In this document: positions 22,049-33,529 of the stretch, piece after piece
Layout: every line of letters begins with the position of its first letter
How positions within the stretch are numbered: position 1 is the first letter of the stretch
Source of the DNA: Irpex lacteus
Taxonomy: Eukaryota; Basidiomycota; Agaricomycetes; Polyporales; Irpicaceae
Assembly (NCBI GenBank): GCA_001986395.2
Contig: MQVO02000014.1
Span: 124,001 to 188,000, forward strand
DNA: 64,000 nt
Direction of reading: 5' to 3'
The notes under the pieces: generated by a model
The model's database searches: none
Seen by the model: the letters and a program-made list of their open reading frames with translations, nothing else
Told to the model about the DNA's origin: nothing
Translations under genes and position numbers: made by a program

Positions 22049-23589
22049 TTGCACCAAGATAGGCATAATGAAATTTTCTACGAGAATGCAACTGGGCCTT
22101 CTTCCGAGGATTATGACAAACTTGACGACCATTTTCGACCACAAGACGTGGCGTGCATCGTAGACCCAGATGAAGACGATTCAGCATTGGACGACGTGCG
22201 TTGGAGTCAGCTTCCTTTCTACCAGCCCCGCGAGATTACACCTGATTATCCCTGCCCTCATTCCGAGTTATCCAGTCAGCAGCTATATGTGGACGACTCA
22301 GGTGAAAGGACTCCTCGCGCCCTCTCCCCTCGAAATTCCTCCCACTGGCATTTTTATCTGCTCCGTCAGCAACAAGCCGTAGCCAAACACACTCAATCCA
22401 TCCTACCTGAACTCTTCCTCGTTATTCTGTCCCATGTGGAAATGATCCATAGATCTGAGTATCAAACTGGCGCGAGATTCAAGAGACTACGCCGGCACAA
22501 CTACTGGAACCATAACAACAAGCAAGAGAGAGACCCACTGGGCGACTTGAGGGCGTTTTCCCTCGTGTGTCGACACTGGGCCAACCTCTGTCGACGGTCG
22601 ATGTTTGGAGGCGCGACCCTCTTCCTACGTTTGCCCGAAGACGTCGATTTATTGCTGAAATACGCAACTAGAGGATTCCCATCTCTTGTGCCGGTCTACA
22701 AACTCATACGGGGCATCGACGTGAGCCAAAGATGCGACTCCTCGCCTTCATTCCTCGATCGCCTACAGGTCATGACCAAATTAATGGACGAATCCGTCTT
22801 CCGGGTACTGGTACTGCTGGGCCCCATACCATCTGATCCATCTCAACTTAGGCTCGACACACCTCGTCGAAGTGTTCCTTCTCCACCTTCCTTACTACCG
22901 TTCGCTGAGATCAAACTCATGAACGTACACTTACCTTCTTTCGACCACGTCGTAAGCTACATCTCGCACTTCACACACGCGAGGGAAGGTCTCGTTCTCA
23001 GCGACATAACATGGTCCGGCTCCGCTATCCCATATGAGATCCCTCCGTCCCACTTCCAGCACAAGAACTCTGAGTCACCGGTTGAATCGAGGCAGGCGAA
23101 AATGTCGATCACAGCCGCAAGATGTACGGACAACTTCACCCTCTGTCTCTGCGCTATGCTTTCTCGTCCAGACTGTCCTTTACACTGGCTGCCTACCGAG
23201 GAGGCTCAACGGGTGATCGCCCTGATGACACGACTCTATTCTGCAGGCGATCCGTTTCGGAGCGTGCACATGTATACCTCCTTCACCTGGGGTGAGTCCT
23301 GAGTACTTGTATCCAGTCAACGGTCTATATAGCATACTCATCAACACGAATGGCTCTGCCTACAGAAGTGTCACAGACGAGCCTTATTCTTTCCCAAGCA
23401 CCAGAAACAGCAACAGCGACATACCCATTTGTGCTGCGATGCGCACGTTCAAACATCCTCGGTGTTCGTAGCGGCAGCTTCACACTCACGTTCGATCGTC
23501 AATCTCAGCCTCCTTTGCACGGGACTTCGCTTTCTTTGCCTTTACGACTGCCAGTGAGTGGGTATTATGTTATGTCTACTTCTATTTGA
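22049..23589 (+). CDS. F-box protein, Agaricomycete type
   Basis: The main exon encodes an acidic N-terminal region, then an F-box: ILPELFLVILSHVEM, DLRAFSLVCRHWANLCRRSM, FGGATLFLRLPEDVDLLL. The rest is the long divergent C-terminal region usual in this expanded fungal family. Donor GTGAGT after FTW (about 23291) joins an acceptor at 23364-23365 (CTACAG) to continue EVSQTSLILSQAP, VLRCARSNILGVRSGSF. That exon runs to a stop at 23587-23589 or splices on at CTGCCA/GTGAGT. The true start is not settled: no ATG opens this frame at 22049, so a 5' exon is missing from my model. It is not closely related to the two F-box-like paralogues on either side of PDI. Confidence 0.65.
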
Positions 23590-25795
23590 GGCGCACTGTA
23601 ACTTGCATACTACGTTTTACAATTGACGCTTGAACGTAAGATTGCACGGCTACATGTACAGTAGTGCTACAGTAGTACTGCTATTAAACCCGATCAAACT
23701 GAGGAATATCTCGAAAACTATCCATAGGAAACGAATGATGAAGGCATAGATGCTTAGCTAGAGGAACATGGAAAGATCGCAGAAAAACGAAACGAGTATT
23801 TGCGGGCTGAGAAAGCAATCGGTTCATGTTGAGAGGTGGATGCAAAGTCCGAGACTCCAGATGCTCCCCAAACTCATCGACCGCCACGAGCGCTGTACCA
23901 CATTGTGTATTGCCAGGGGGATGCCCCCTCCCAAACCACCTTCGTGATCATGAAAGTATTATACCAGCCCCCAGAGCACCTCCATAAGATGTACTTGTGG
24001 CGCCCAAAAGTTTGGAAACGGCGCTTGTTACTCGCCTCTGCTGGCTCACTGGATATACATCGCGTCCATCGAAAACTTATCTGGTGGACTAAAAATGTTG
24101 TGTAGTATACTATTGTGTGCCCTATAATCATATTCCAAAAGCAGGAATTTCCCTTCCTTCCGCTTCCCCATCTACAGACTGATTCATCTGTCAGCCGGTA
24201 GGGCACGTATACCTATGCGATATGGCAGAACTACGCTACCCAGTACAGAGATATAGCAGTGAATATACGTAATACATGTCAAGTTTACTTATATCAAGTA
24301 TCGGTATGTTCCACGTGAATGCAAGCCGACAATCGAAGCGACAATTCCGTGCTCTACGTACTCTACCGTAACCGTCGGCAGTATTACGATCGTTGTGCCT
24401 CTATTCACCAGGGTAACACGTTTAAAGTGAAACATATACGTACTATTGGTATTTATATGGCATATAGATAGCCCAGCAGAAGGTAGTAGCATAGCAAATG
24501 AGAGATAGTCATTCAGATTCAGTGCCGGTATTAGTGGTCACATGAAATAGTGGTAATTACTCAACGACTGTTACAGCCCTTAGCTAGACATTTAATCTCA
24601 GCTATCTTTGCATAGCGCAGGATACCCATGTGGTTTTTTGTGTCCATAATACGCCTTTATATGGAGGAAAGAAATCCGGCAGCTTTTCCGCTCATCCGGG
24701 CATAGTAGGTACCATATCTCCTCAAATTGAAGAGAGGGGGGCTTGAAATTTGTTCAAAAGGAAGCATAGCATTATGTTATATAGTACATACAATGATGTG
24801 TCCGTGCACCACGGCGTGCATCAATACGACGAGAATGTACAACGTTGAAAGGGTACGGCGCCTGACGCTGTTTCCAAACTTTTGGGCGCCACTAGTACAC
24901 TGCTGCTGTCGTTTACAGCACTCGAGTTGTAGACTACAGTGGCTGGCAGTTCTTCGACAGTGATAACAAGGGCTGCCATGATGTACAAAGGTGGATATAC
25001 TCACGCAAAGAACATAGAATAGCCAGTAAACTAGTAAACTGTCGCTACACGGTCACCTACAGTACTCAAGACAACAAGTCTGGAGTACAATAGTTGACAG
25101 TTCGTCGACGGAGAACAGGCATGGTGGCTAGTCGAAAGTGCAGGCATCCAGGCGCGAAACATTGACTTAATGTTATAAGCAGAAGTTATGGCCTCCATGT
25201 ACCGACGGGCAAGAAGTCAGATGAGCTAAGGCCGGTGTCACCATTCTTATCTAGCCAGCTGACTAAGTGGACGTCGCCGTGCCAACTTTGAAACCTGTAT
25301 GAAGCCAATGACCCGTCTGCGAATGAGCCACGTCGACTGAGGAAGATCATCAGCGCAAATTTCACGGGCTGGACATGGGATACTTATCGTACCCTGTTGT
25401 TTGTTGCTACCAAGCCCGAGGTCGCATGGCTTGCATGGGCGAGAAATTTGTGCCAGACCAAGCCGCCACGTACTCATCTGACCGTTACCGAAGAAAGAAC
25501 GCAGTGATGGGCCTGCGTTGTTTCTGCGGCCGGTGTGTTCTCGAGAGTCGCTCGGAGAAGTCTCGCTGCGAATGACCTCGACAAGGCTCGACGGACGCAC
25601 GCTGATGCAGGCTGATGTTGATGCGTCTTGCCAACGCCAGCGCCTCTGCGACGGCCTTCCCCGAGTGACACGTCGCCATTAATTAGCCGCCAGCACTTAG
25701 CGATATAAGCACAAAAGCGCACCGACGGCGACGCCTTCTCTCAACCCCCTCCCTCCATCTCCCGACGCTACCTGCTCGTCGTCGAGTCCGCCAAA
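23590..25795. other. long intergenic region upstream of PDI
   Basis: 2.2 kb with no convincing coding sequence. It contains an inverted repeat of about 30 bp (23991-24021 against 24867-24896, sharing GTGGCGCCCAAAAGTTTGGA), several short ACAGTAGT-like direct repeats near 23660, and the PDI promoter at its right end. Confidence 0.55.
25667..25765 (+). promoter_or_regulatory. PDI promoter elements
   Basis: GACACGTC at 25667-25674 reads GACGTGTC on the other strand, which contains the GACGTG core of UPR elements bound by Hac1/XBP1-type bZIP factors. GATATAAGC at 25702-25710 is a TATA candidate about 90 bp before the ATG. A CT-rich stretch (25735-25765) is typical of fungal transcription starts. 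Assignment is by motif only. Confidence 0.4.
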
Positions 25796-27563
25796 ATGAG
25801 GTTCTCTCAGCTGTTGTCCGGGGCCTCGCTCTTTGCCCTCTTCTCCTTTGTCGCCGCCTCCGATGTCATTAACCTCACGGCCGAGAACTTCGACTCAGTC
25901 GTCAACCCGGAGGAGCTCATTCTCGTCGAGTTCTTCGCGCCTTGGTGCGGGCACTGCAAGGCTCTTGCTCCCCACTACGAGGAGGCTGCTACCGTCCTTA
26001 AGGACAAGAACGGTATCAAGCTTGCCAAGGTTGACTGTGTTGACCAAGCCGAGCTCTGCCAGCAGAACGGCATTGGTGGCTACCCGTGAGTGTCATGCAG
26101 GAACCCTTCGCATTACATAGTCACTAAACATGCTACTAGCACTCTCCGTGTCTACCGCAAGGGCGAGCACACCCCATACAGCGGTGCACGTAACACCGAG
26201 GGCCTCGTCAGTTACATGACCAAGTAAGTTTCGCCTCCATACTTGCCAAGACGCGCTTGTTGACTGATCGCGCTACAGGCAATCTCTCCCTGCCGTCGGC
26301 GAAGTCACGAAAGAGACTTTCCACGAATTCAAGAACGCGGACAAGATTGTTGCTCTCGCCTTCCTCTCCTCCCCCACTGAGGCTCCCGCTGCCGAGTACA
26401 GCGCATACGCCAACAAGCACCGTGACGACTACCTCTTCGGTATCACGACCGACAAGGAGGTCATTGAGGCCGCCGGTGTCAAGCCCCCCGCTGTCGTCCT
26501 CTACCGTACCTTCGACGACCCCGTCACCGAATACCCCTACCCCGTCCCCTCATTGACCTCTGACGAGTTCGATGCCTGGATCAAGGAGCTCGCAGTCCCC
26601 ATCATCGACCAAGTCAGCGGCGAAAACTACGGCGTATACGCCCAGAGCGGCAAGCCCCTCGCATACCTCTTCATCGACCCCACGGACGAGAAGCGCCAGG
26701 AGTACATCGACGCTCTCCGCCCGATCGCTGCCAAGTACAAGGGCAAGGTCAACTTCGTATGGATCGACGCTATTCAGTTCGGTGACCACGGCAAGGCTCT
26801 CAACCTCGTAGAGCCCAAGTGGCCAAGCTTTGTCCTCCAGGACTTGAAGAAGCAGCTCAAGTACCCTCTCGACCAGAGCAAGCCGGTTACTGCTGAGGCT
26901 GTTGACGCCATCGTTGACGGATTCCTTGAGGGCAAACTTGAGCCGTCGCTCAAGAGCCAGCCTATTCCTGACTCTCAGGACGAGGATGTCTTTGTTCTTG
27001 TTGAGAAGCAGTTCGAGGAGGTTGTTTACGACGACTCGAAGGATGTTCTCGTCGAGTTCTACGCTCCCTGGTAAGTCTAACAAAATCATAAGCAGCCCCA
27101 CTGCATCTTAGCTAACGACCTTACCTCTAGGTGCGGTCACTGCAAGCGTCTCAAGCCCGTCTGGGACGACCTCGGCAAGCACTTCTCCGACTTCTCCAAC
27201 AGCCTCACCATGTACGTCTACCCCTCCTCCCTCCTCCCCTCCCCACTAACCTTCTAACCTCCTCCTCTTCTCTTCTTTCCTCACAGCGCGAAAATGGACG
27301 CAACAGAAAACGACCTCCCCCCCTCCGCGCCCTTCCAAATCGCCGGTTTCCCAACCATCAAATTCAAGAAGGCGGGCACCCGGGAGTTCATCGAGTACGA
27401 CGGCGACCGGACGCTCGAGAGTCTTATTGCGTTCGTCGAGGAGAACGTTGCGAATAAGTTGGAGAAGAAGATTGTGGATGATAGTAAGCCGGGTGCGCAG
27501 GTGCCCGTTGAGAGCCAAAAGGTTACGGGCCATGAGGGGCATGATCACCATGATGAGCTTTGA
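25796..27563 (+). CDS. pdi1: protein disulfide isomerase
   Basis: ER-lumenal oxidoreductase that forms and shuffles disulfides. Five exons: 25796-26085, 26140-26223, 26279-27070, 27131-27211 and 27287-27563, all joining in frame. The signal peptide is [20 protein letters not shown]. Domain a has [16 protein letters not shown]. Domains b and b' follow, with [19 protein letters not shown]. Domain a' has [15 protein letters not shown], with intron 4 falling inside the Trp codon just before the second CGHC. The cis-Pro strand is AGFPTIKF, and the retention signal is HDEL at the very end. Both active sites are intact. Length and order match canonical fungal PDI1. Confidence 0.97.
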
Positions 27564-28434
27564 GCTGCGGGCTTGGAGTGGACGATGTTCGTGTGAGGCC
27601 GATACTTAGGATAGGTTTTGCTTGTACTTTTTGTAGTATTTATTTTATGATGGTTTCGTGGAAATGCGACAAAGCATAAGAGGATTTGTGTGCTTTGAGG
27701 ACTCCGCGTACTATAGGACAATGCTTATGTAAGTGGCCAGTTGCTAGACGCCAGTACCTGATAAGTGCCAGTGTGTGTCGACAAAGCACCTTCAACAGGA
27801 CCACCACCAGCTTCAGTGACTCTTTCATGTCTCGATGCCTGTACTTTCAGTCAGCCACCATGTCTGTCCTCGGTTGACGATGGTCATTTATAATTACTGT
27901 ACTCCAGACTTGTTGCCTCGAGTACCGTAGATGACAGTGGTGATGACAGGTTGGCTGCGACACTATGCAGTATATACGAATATTAGGAATTCGTCTCACC
28001 AAAAGTGCCAGTGCATGCCTTCGGCGATCACCCTTTCATGCATCTAAACCTTGTATAACCGCCGCCTGAAGGGACTGGGGCAGGCCAATGGCTTCGACGT
28101 TGTACACGACCATACCTGTACAACGCCTCTGTCGTGCACAGCGCAACTTGAACTCCATTGTTGTCGCACTCGTACGCGAACACATAGATTATGGACACCA
28201 ACGAACTTCAAGCACTGTGGCAAGACGTTTCGAAACACGCCAACCATGGTCTGTCTCGCTCCACCCCGACGCACATCGTACTGACATATCCGTGTACCTT
28301 GATTCTTGATAGCTTTCATAGCATTCGATGCCCTTAGTCAGTACTTGAAGCAGCTCAGTCTCTCCATAACGCGCCACTAACCACAGCTTTTAATTTCCCC
28401 AGCTCGCAAACACCCATTCGCATGTGGCCTATCT
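27564..28434. other. intergenic region
   Basis: About 870 bp with no supported gene. Small frames at 28044-28377 overlap on both strands and look random. Confidence 0.5.
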
Positions 28435-28857
28435 ATGCTCATCTACCCGAGCATATACTCCTTCATCGTGCGCATTCCGTGGATGCTGGCCAAGCTACTT
28501 CTCAGGATGATCGGGTTCGGAAGGGAAGGCGTTCGCAAGAGTAAGCCCATCAACTACCTTACTACATTCCGAAAACGAGCATATATGCTGATTTTAACGA
28601 CTGCACAACCAGAGTCGTTAGCCTCATGGTTCGAGGCGGACAACTACACATACGGTCCTGGAGGCATCCGTAGCCGAGACTCGTTTGCGCGATTGCAAGC
28701 TGCTGGTGCGACGATCGACCGCTACGACGATGAAGCACGTACGAGTAGTGGCGGGTTCTTCCACACTCTCATCAAGGCTTTCTTCTTTTGTTATGGAGTG
28801 TATATTTTGCTGATGTACGCTGAGATCTCAGACGTGGTGGAGATTAGAGAGAATTAG
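28435..28857 (+). CDS. small membrane protein, IFI6/ISG12-like pattern
   Basis: Two exons, 28435-28540 and 28613-28857; the 72-bp intron is in frame and lacks a stop, so the frame also reads through it. The N-terminus has a hydrophobic helix (YSFIVRIPWMLAKLLLRMIG). Then GFGREGVRKKSLASWFE and GPGGIRSRDSFARLQAAGAT recall the repeated G-x-x-GS and LQSxGA pattern of the IFI6/ISG12 family, with some Gly positions replaced. A second hydrophobic segment near the C-terminus is LIKAFFFCYGVYILLMYAE. Family assignment is tentative and function unknown. Confidence 0.5.
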   Translation: MLIYPSIYSFIVRIPWMLAKLLLRMIGFGREGVRKSKPINYLTTFRKRAYMLILTTAQPESLASWFEADNYTYGPGGIRSRDSFARLQAAGATIDRYDDEARTSSGGFFHTLIKAFFFCYGVYILLMYAEISDVVEIREN

Positions 28858-29398
28858 ACGGCGGCTCCGTGATCGTGTTGACTCGGAGGTGTCCAAATTA
28901 TACTGCTCAGGCTTGAAGAAGATTCAAGTTACTAGTTGTGTACAAGTTCTCTGTCGAAATAGATGACTTTCCTCCCACTCGTGCACTGAAATGTATGCCT
29001 GTTTCCCGTCAGTCGACAAGATGGATATCGCACCGTATACTCTACTCTATGGCGTTCTGACCACCGAACATAAATAACTTCCTAGTTTGGACTGCTCCCG
29101 TGGCCTGTTGTAGGATATTTGTACCACCCTTGACGCACTCATGGCCACTACACCAACTCTGAGACTTGTCGCAACGTGTAGTGTCGGTTGTTTCCTACCG
29201 GTTCGTACCAGGTCTTGGGGAGAAATGCTGAATTTTTTGGTAGCAGGCCAGTTACGCTTTTGAATGCTGATGTCAGTGGCTATTAGGTAGACGCCAGTAG
29301 CACGTCTCAGCCTCAGCTTCCCTTTCTCTATCTTGCTCAGTCACACTCATATTCCAGGTTCTACACCTCCACTTAAGATTCTGGAAGAAGGAGCAGTG
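28858..29398 (+). promoter_or_regulatory. original 5' flank of F-box-like copy 2
   Basis: 540 bp upstream of the displaced ATG at 29399. This would have been the native promoter of the F-box-like gene before the copia insertion. CT-rich stretches near 29310-29350 look like a transcription start region. No other gene is seen. Confidence 0.45.
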
Positions 29399-29456
29399 AT
29401 GGTCAGTGTCTTGTTCAGTTCACCTCTTCGAAGTTAATGACAACTGCAGGATGAAC
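29399..29456 (+). pseudogene. displaced start exon of F-box-like copy 2
   Basis: ATG at 29399-29401, intron from the donor GTCAGT at 29402 to the acceptor CTGCAG at 29449, then only seven bases of exon 2 (GATGAAC) before the LTR. The layout equals that of the paralogue at 20.8 kb: ATG-only exon, TTCGAAGTTAA inside the intron, CTGCAG/GAY acceptor. The copia element separates this piece by 7.9 kb from the rest of the gene. Confidence 0.85.
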
Positions 29457-29844
29457 TTTTGTGGGGTTACGAGCGGCACCGTCTGTAAAGTACGCGGAAA
29501 GCGAAGCTAAACTCAGAACCTCGAACGATAGCGAGAGAACTAATAAATTGACGTATACGGACCTGTAAAGTACGCGGAAAGCGAAGCTAAACTACGTTAC
29601 ATGAGTCCTATTGTATACAAGCATGAAAAAGTATAAAACGGCGTACCTCAGAACCTCGAACGATAGCGAGAGAACTGAGGTCGTCGACACGACGCGCGGC
29701 GCTCGATGTGCGACGCGCTTAGGTAAGCAAAACTGTATAGGAACACCACAAAGGCGATTGCCTGAATAAGAAAGGAAGCGCTCACGCGCGAAACGAAATA
29801 ATAATGTCCATGCCCGATGAACGTCGAGAAATCGAATTACAACA
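29457..29844 (-). repeat. copia 3' LTR (left)
   Basis: 388 bp. Read in the element's direction it starts TGTTGTAATTCG and ends CCCCACAAAA. It contains two internal direct repeats: CTGTAAAGTACGCGGAAAGC twice, and CAGAACCTCGAACGATAGCG twice; the second holds a small CTCG/CGAG hairpin. Confidence 0.95.
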
Positions 29845-29866
29845 CGCCCACTCAGCGGGTGTGGAC

Positions 29867-32002
29867 TTACAACTGCCCCAGACCCAACAAGAAGCGATGG
29901 TGCTTCACCCGTGCGAGAGCCTTGGTCATTACGTCGGCAACTTGATCTCCGGTCGGTACGTATTCCGGGATGATCTTGCCTTCGTCGTAGACGTCCCGAG
30001 TGAAATGATAACGCACTGCAATGTGCTTGGTGCGCTCGTGGTGCTCAGGATTCTTGATGAGTGCGATAGCGGACTGATTGTCGATGAGGAGAGGGACAGC
30101 GTAGTTGGGAGTAAGGCGGCCAATTTCGATAAGGAAAGAACGTAACCATATGGCCTCTTTAGCAGCATGAGCGGCAGCCATATACTCAGCCTCAGTGCTC
30201 GAGAGAGCGGCTGATTGCTGCTTCTTGGAAGACCAACTAATCGCACTGCCTGAGAGCATAAAAGCGTACCCAGTAATAGAGCGACGGTCGTCAACGTCAG
30301 AAGCCCAGTCTGCATCGACATAGCCAATGAGATCAGGAGCAATGGAGTCACGTTCCTGCGAGGTGGAACCACGGTACGTGAGACGGAGGTCTTTGGTACC
30401 TTGAAGGTAGCGGTAGACTCTGGTGATAGCGAGGAGGTGATCACGGCCTGGAGTAGCTGCGTGCTTGCTGAGTACGCCCACTGAATACGCAAGGTCGGGA
30501 CGCGTTCCAATCATGGCATACATCAGAGAACCAAGCATAGACTGGTAGACCTTGATGTCGACCTCGGGTTCGGCCTCGGTGAGCTTGACGAGCTTGTTTG
30601 CATCCATCGGAGTGGAAACTGGACGGCAGTCGGCAAGACCAAAGCGATCGAGAATTGTTTTAGAGAACTGTCTCTGGGACAGCTCGAGTGTGCGCCTGAG
30701 ACGGTCACGGATGATCTCCATGTTGAGGATCCATCGAGCTTCGCCCAGGTCGGTCATCTCAAAGCGAGCCTTAAAGTCACGCTTGAGACGGTTGATAAGA
30801 TTAAGGTCTTTGCAGACCAGGAGCATGTCGTCGACGTAGACGGCACAGATGACGAAGTGAGGACCTTCCTTCTTGTAGAAGACGGCGTGGTCGTGCTGAG
30901 AGCGAGTGAAACCTAAGTCGGCAAATTCCTTGGAGAGATGCTTGTACCATTCACGGCTAGACTGCTTCAGCCCGTAGAGAGACTTCTTCAGCTTCCAAAC
31001 AACTGCATCGTCGGCCTGGAAGCCAGGAGGACACTTCATGTAGATCTCCTCAGAGAGTTGACCATTGAGGAAGGCAGACTTGACGTCCATCTGGTGAACC
31101 TCGAGGTCTTCCTGGGCAGCGATGGCGAGAATAGCGCGGATGGAGGTGAATTTGGATACTGGCGCAAAGGTTTCGGTGTAGTCGACGCCCTCGACCTGCG
31201 TAAAGCCCTTGGCCACAAGACGTGCCTTGTACTTCACGATTTCGCCATCTGGTCCTCGCTTGATGGCAAAGACCCAACGGCAGTCGACAAGTGTGCGGTC
31301 ACGTGGTTTGGGAACTTCGTCGTAGAGCTCAGCCTTGACAAAGGCTTGAAGTTCAGCAACACAAGCCAACTTCCACTCAAGAGCGTCTGGACGCGCCATA
31401 GCCTGAGCATAGGTCTGAGGCGGCTCGTCTAGAGAGGCTCTGAGGGCGTGCTGGTTGGCGGTGAAGCTGACGTCTGCGGCATCGTGGAAGTCGTCGTCCT
31501 CGTCGTCCTCTGGAGTCTCCGGCACGTCTGAGTGCTGATCCTGTTGTTGTTCTGCCTCCTTTAGCTCCTGAACAGCCTGGATAGATGCCTTGTCACGTGA
31601 GTCCAAGTTAAACTTGGGGTGGTCGTCACGATCAGGCGCCTTGCGACTGCGAGTTGAACGACGGAGTTCAGGAGGAGGGATAGGAACAGGATACGGCTGC
31701 CTTGTTCCGCTAGGTGCAGGAACACGACGAGCACGTGCACGAGTAACCGGTCCACGGTCTGCAGCAGGTGCAGGTGCAACGTCATCCTTAGAAGAATGAG
31801 AGGGTGCATGCACGGTGACTTCATCCGACTTAGAATCCTCGTCTTCCACATCCGGAGATGCTTCTGACGACTCATCCTTGCCAGCTTCAGCTGCAGGTGG
31901 AGTGTCGTGAGGAGAGGGAGAGATGGTGATGTCAGGAGAGGGAGAGACGTCGAAGGCGTCGTCAGGATCGATAATGACGTGGTCAGAGGGAGAGCCTGGT
32001 CC
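29867..32002 (-). CDS. pol: copia Pol, 3' part: reverse transcriptase and RNase H
   Basis: About 710 codons, uninterrupted. A variable acidic/Pro-rich region comes first. RVT_2 then starts ARPDALEWKLACVAELQAF and continues VDCRWVFAIKRGPDGE, ARLVAKGFTQVEGVDYTETF, QMDVKSAFLNGQLSEEIYMK, with catalytic YVDDML in CAVYVDDMLLVCKDL. RNase H reads GYVDADWASDVDDRRSITGY, SSTEAEYMAAAHAAKEAIW and IDNQSAIALIKNPEHHERTK. The C-terminus ends LLGLGQL 22 bp before the 3' LTR. It has no start codon of its own: the frame is the continuation of the Gag-Pro-Int frame at 34671 across the inserted fold-back element. Confidence 0.95.
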   Translation of the reverse strand, partial: GPGSPSDHVIIDPDDAFDVSPSPDITISPSPHDTPPAAEAGKDESSEASPDVEDEDSKSDEVTVHAPSHSSKDDVAPAPAADRGPVTRARARRVPAPSGTRQPYPVPIPPPELRRSTRSRKAPDRDDHPKFNLDSRDKASIQAVQELKEAEQQQDQHSDVPETPEDDEDDDFHDAADVSFTANQHALRASLDEPPQTYAQAMARPDALEWKLACVAELQAFVKAELYDEVPKPRDRTLVDCRWVFAIKRGPDGEIVKYKARLVAKGFTQVEGVDYTETFAPVSKFTSIRAILAIAAQEDLEVHQMDVKSAFLNGQLSEEIYMKCPPGFQADDAVVWKLKKSLYGLKQSSREWYKHLSKEFADLGFTRSQHDHAVFYKKEGPHFVICAVYVDDMLLVCKDLNLINRLKRDFKARFEMTDLGEARWILNMEIIRDRLRRTLELSQRQFSKTILDRFGLADCRPVSTPMDANKLVKLTEAEPEVDIKVYQSMLGSLMYAMIGTRPDLAYSVGVLSKHAATPGRDHLLAITRVYRYLQGTKDLRLTYRGSTSQERDSIAPDLIGYVDADWASDVDDRRSITGYAFMLSGSAISWSSKKQQSAALSSTEAEYMAAAHAAKEAIWLRSFLIEIGRLTPNYAVPLLIDNQSAIALIKNPEHHERTKHIAVRYHFTRDVYDEGKIIPEYVPTGDQVADVMTKALARVKHHRFLLGLGQL

Positions 32003-32098
32003 CACCCTTTGGCAATGTTCTGATGCATCATTACAGCTATATCTTCACGTGGTCTGATACACCATGACGGCTATATTCTTGAAGTGAGCATGAGAGGC

Positions 32099-33145
32099 AG
32101 CTGGGTTTGAATGTGAGCACCATATAGGGTAGTACCATCAGACAGCAACCAAAAGGGGTAGGTGGGATGGGCTCCTATTTTATTAAAAGCCTGAAAAGTG
32201 GCCACATCAATAAAATAATGGTCTCTGACCCATCAAATGGCTAATAGACACATGCTTTCGCTTCAGATTGCCTAAAAGGGTAATGGAGTGGTCTCACCGC
32301 CTTCCTGTGCGCTTGGGCGCTTATTTTGTCGTTTTACTCCTTTGGGATGGTGTCACATGACACAAACATATGCAGGTGTCAAAAATGAAAATATGTTTTC
32401 TGGACCGGATTTTCTCCAGGATTCCGAATCTAATCTCAGAACTTCGATAGCTGCACTGGTTCAGGAGTTATTTGAGGAACATTGAATATATTTCGCATTT
32501 TTGGATTTTCCCAGGCTTTGATCAGCTTGGTATAGGGGTAGTAGTGGGGGTATGGCTTAGTAACTTTAGGATCATGATTCTATAATATATGGCTCGTGTC
32601 TATTAACTTTCTGGGTCACCAGAACATCATGCAAGCTGAGAAAACATATGAATTAGACATATAACATTTTGCTTCCCTATTCATGAAATGGGGTATTATG
32701 GGGAGTTTAGGGTCTCAAGTAGCTTTATTTATACGACTATGATATGTCTGTAAGGGGGTTTTATGATTGCATCAATGTGCACTACTGTGTGAGGGATGTT
32801 CTCCTCCTCCCCTTGGTACCAAAAAATGCGCTCTATATAGGACTCTATACTGATCCCCTTGCATATCTATTGCTTGTAACATCTATTCCATGGTATAAGC
32901 ATATATTCTGGACACTTTTAGGGCTCATAAATACGTCCTGAACCTTCTCAGGATGCCTCCAAGCGAAATTCATCGAAAAATACATTTATATTCACTTTGC
33001 CCTCTCCTATGAGCCTCCTAACGTGTTTTTCCTCAGGCACAGCGCGTCATAACGTGTCATTGTACTGTATACACCCCAGTGAATATTTGTGGGCCACCCC
33101 CCTCACTCCCTACCCTTCTATTAACTCAGCAGTGCTGAAAAATGC
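32099..33145 (+). repeat. left arm of the fold-back element
   Basis: Pairs with 33530-34572 on the opposite strand with only scattered mismatches and one small indel (near 32262 against 34410). Innermost match is the stretch GCTGAAAAATGCG at about 33133-33145. Confidence 0.88.
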
Positions 33146-33529
33146 GCAAAACACCCAAATCTGACATACATTTGACATGCACTGCTTGTTCTATAGCCTA
33201 TAAATATCGCAAAAAGTTACAAAGTATACCTATACACTGTGCTAATATTTTCCCGCAAATATCTCCCCAGTAGCATTGCAGGCAGGTATGATATAGAAGG
33301 AATACAGCACATGTAAGAAGTGAAGTCATTGCAATGTACATGCTCTTACCTTCATCTATGCTTCTTAGTCTGTTTCCATATTATAGTGTCTCAAGCTACA
33401 GCTTATGAGCTGAAGTATTGCCTGGGATATCTTGTAGAACATTAGTAGAGTATCCTATCATTATTTACTAGTTCTCACTATGTTTCAGAAGATGTCAAAT
33501 GTCAAATATATGTTCCAAAACCTGCATAG

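Noticed and set aside
26550..27101. 183-codon antisense ORF over PDI
   Set aside because: Shadow of the highly biased PDI codons; no independent features.
32288..32941. Two 65-codon ORFs repeated in mirror image at 33737-34390
   Set aside because: They are preserved in both arms only because the arms are inverse copies; no motif, no start context.
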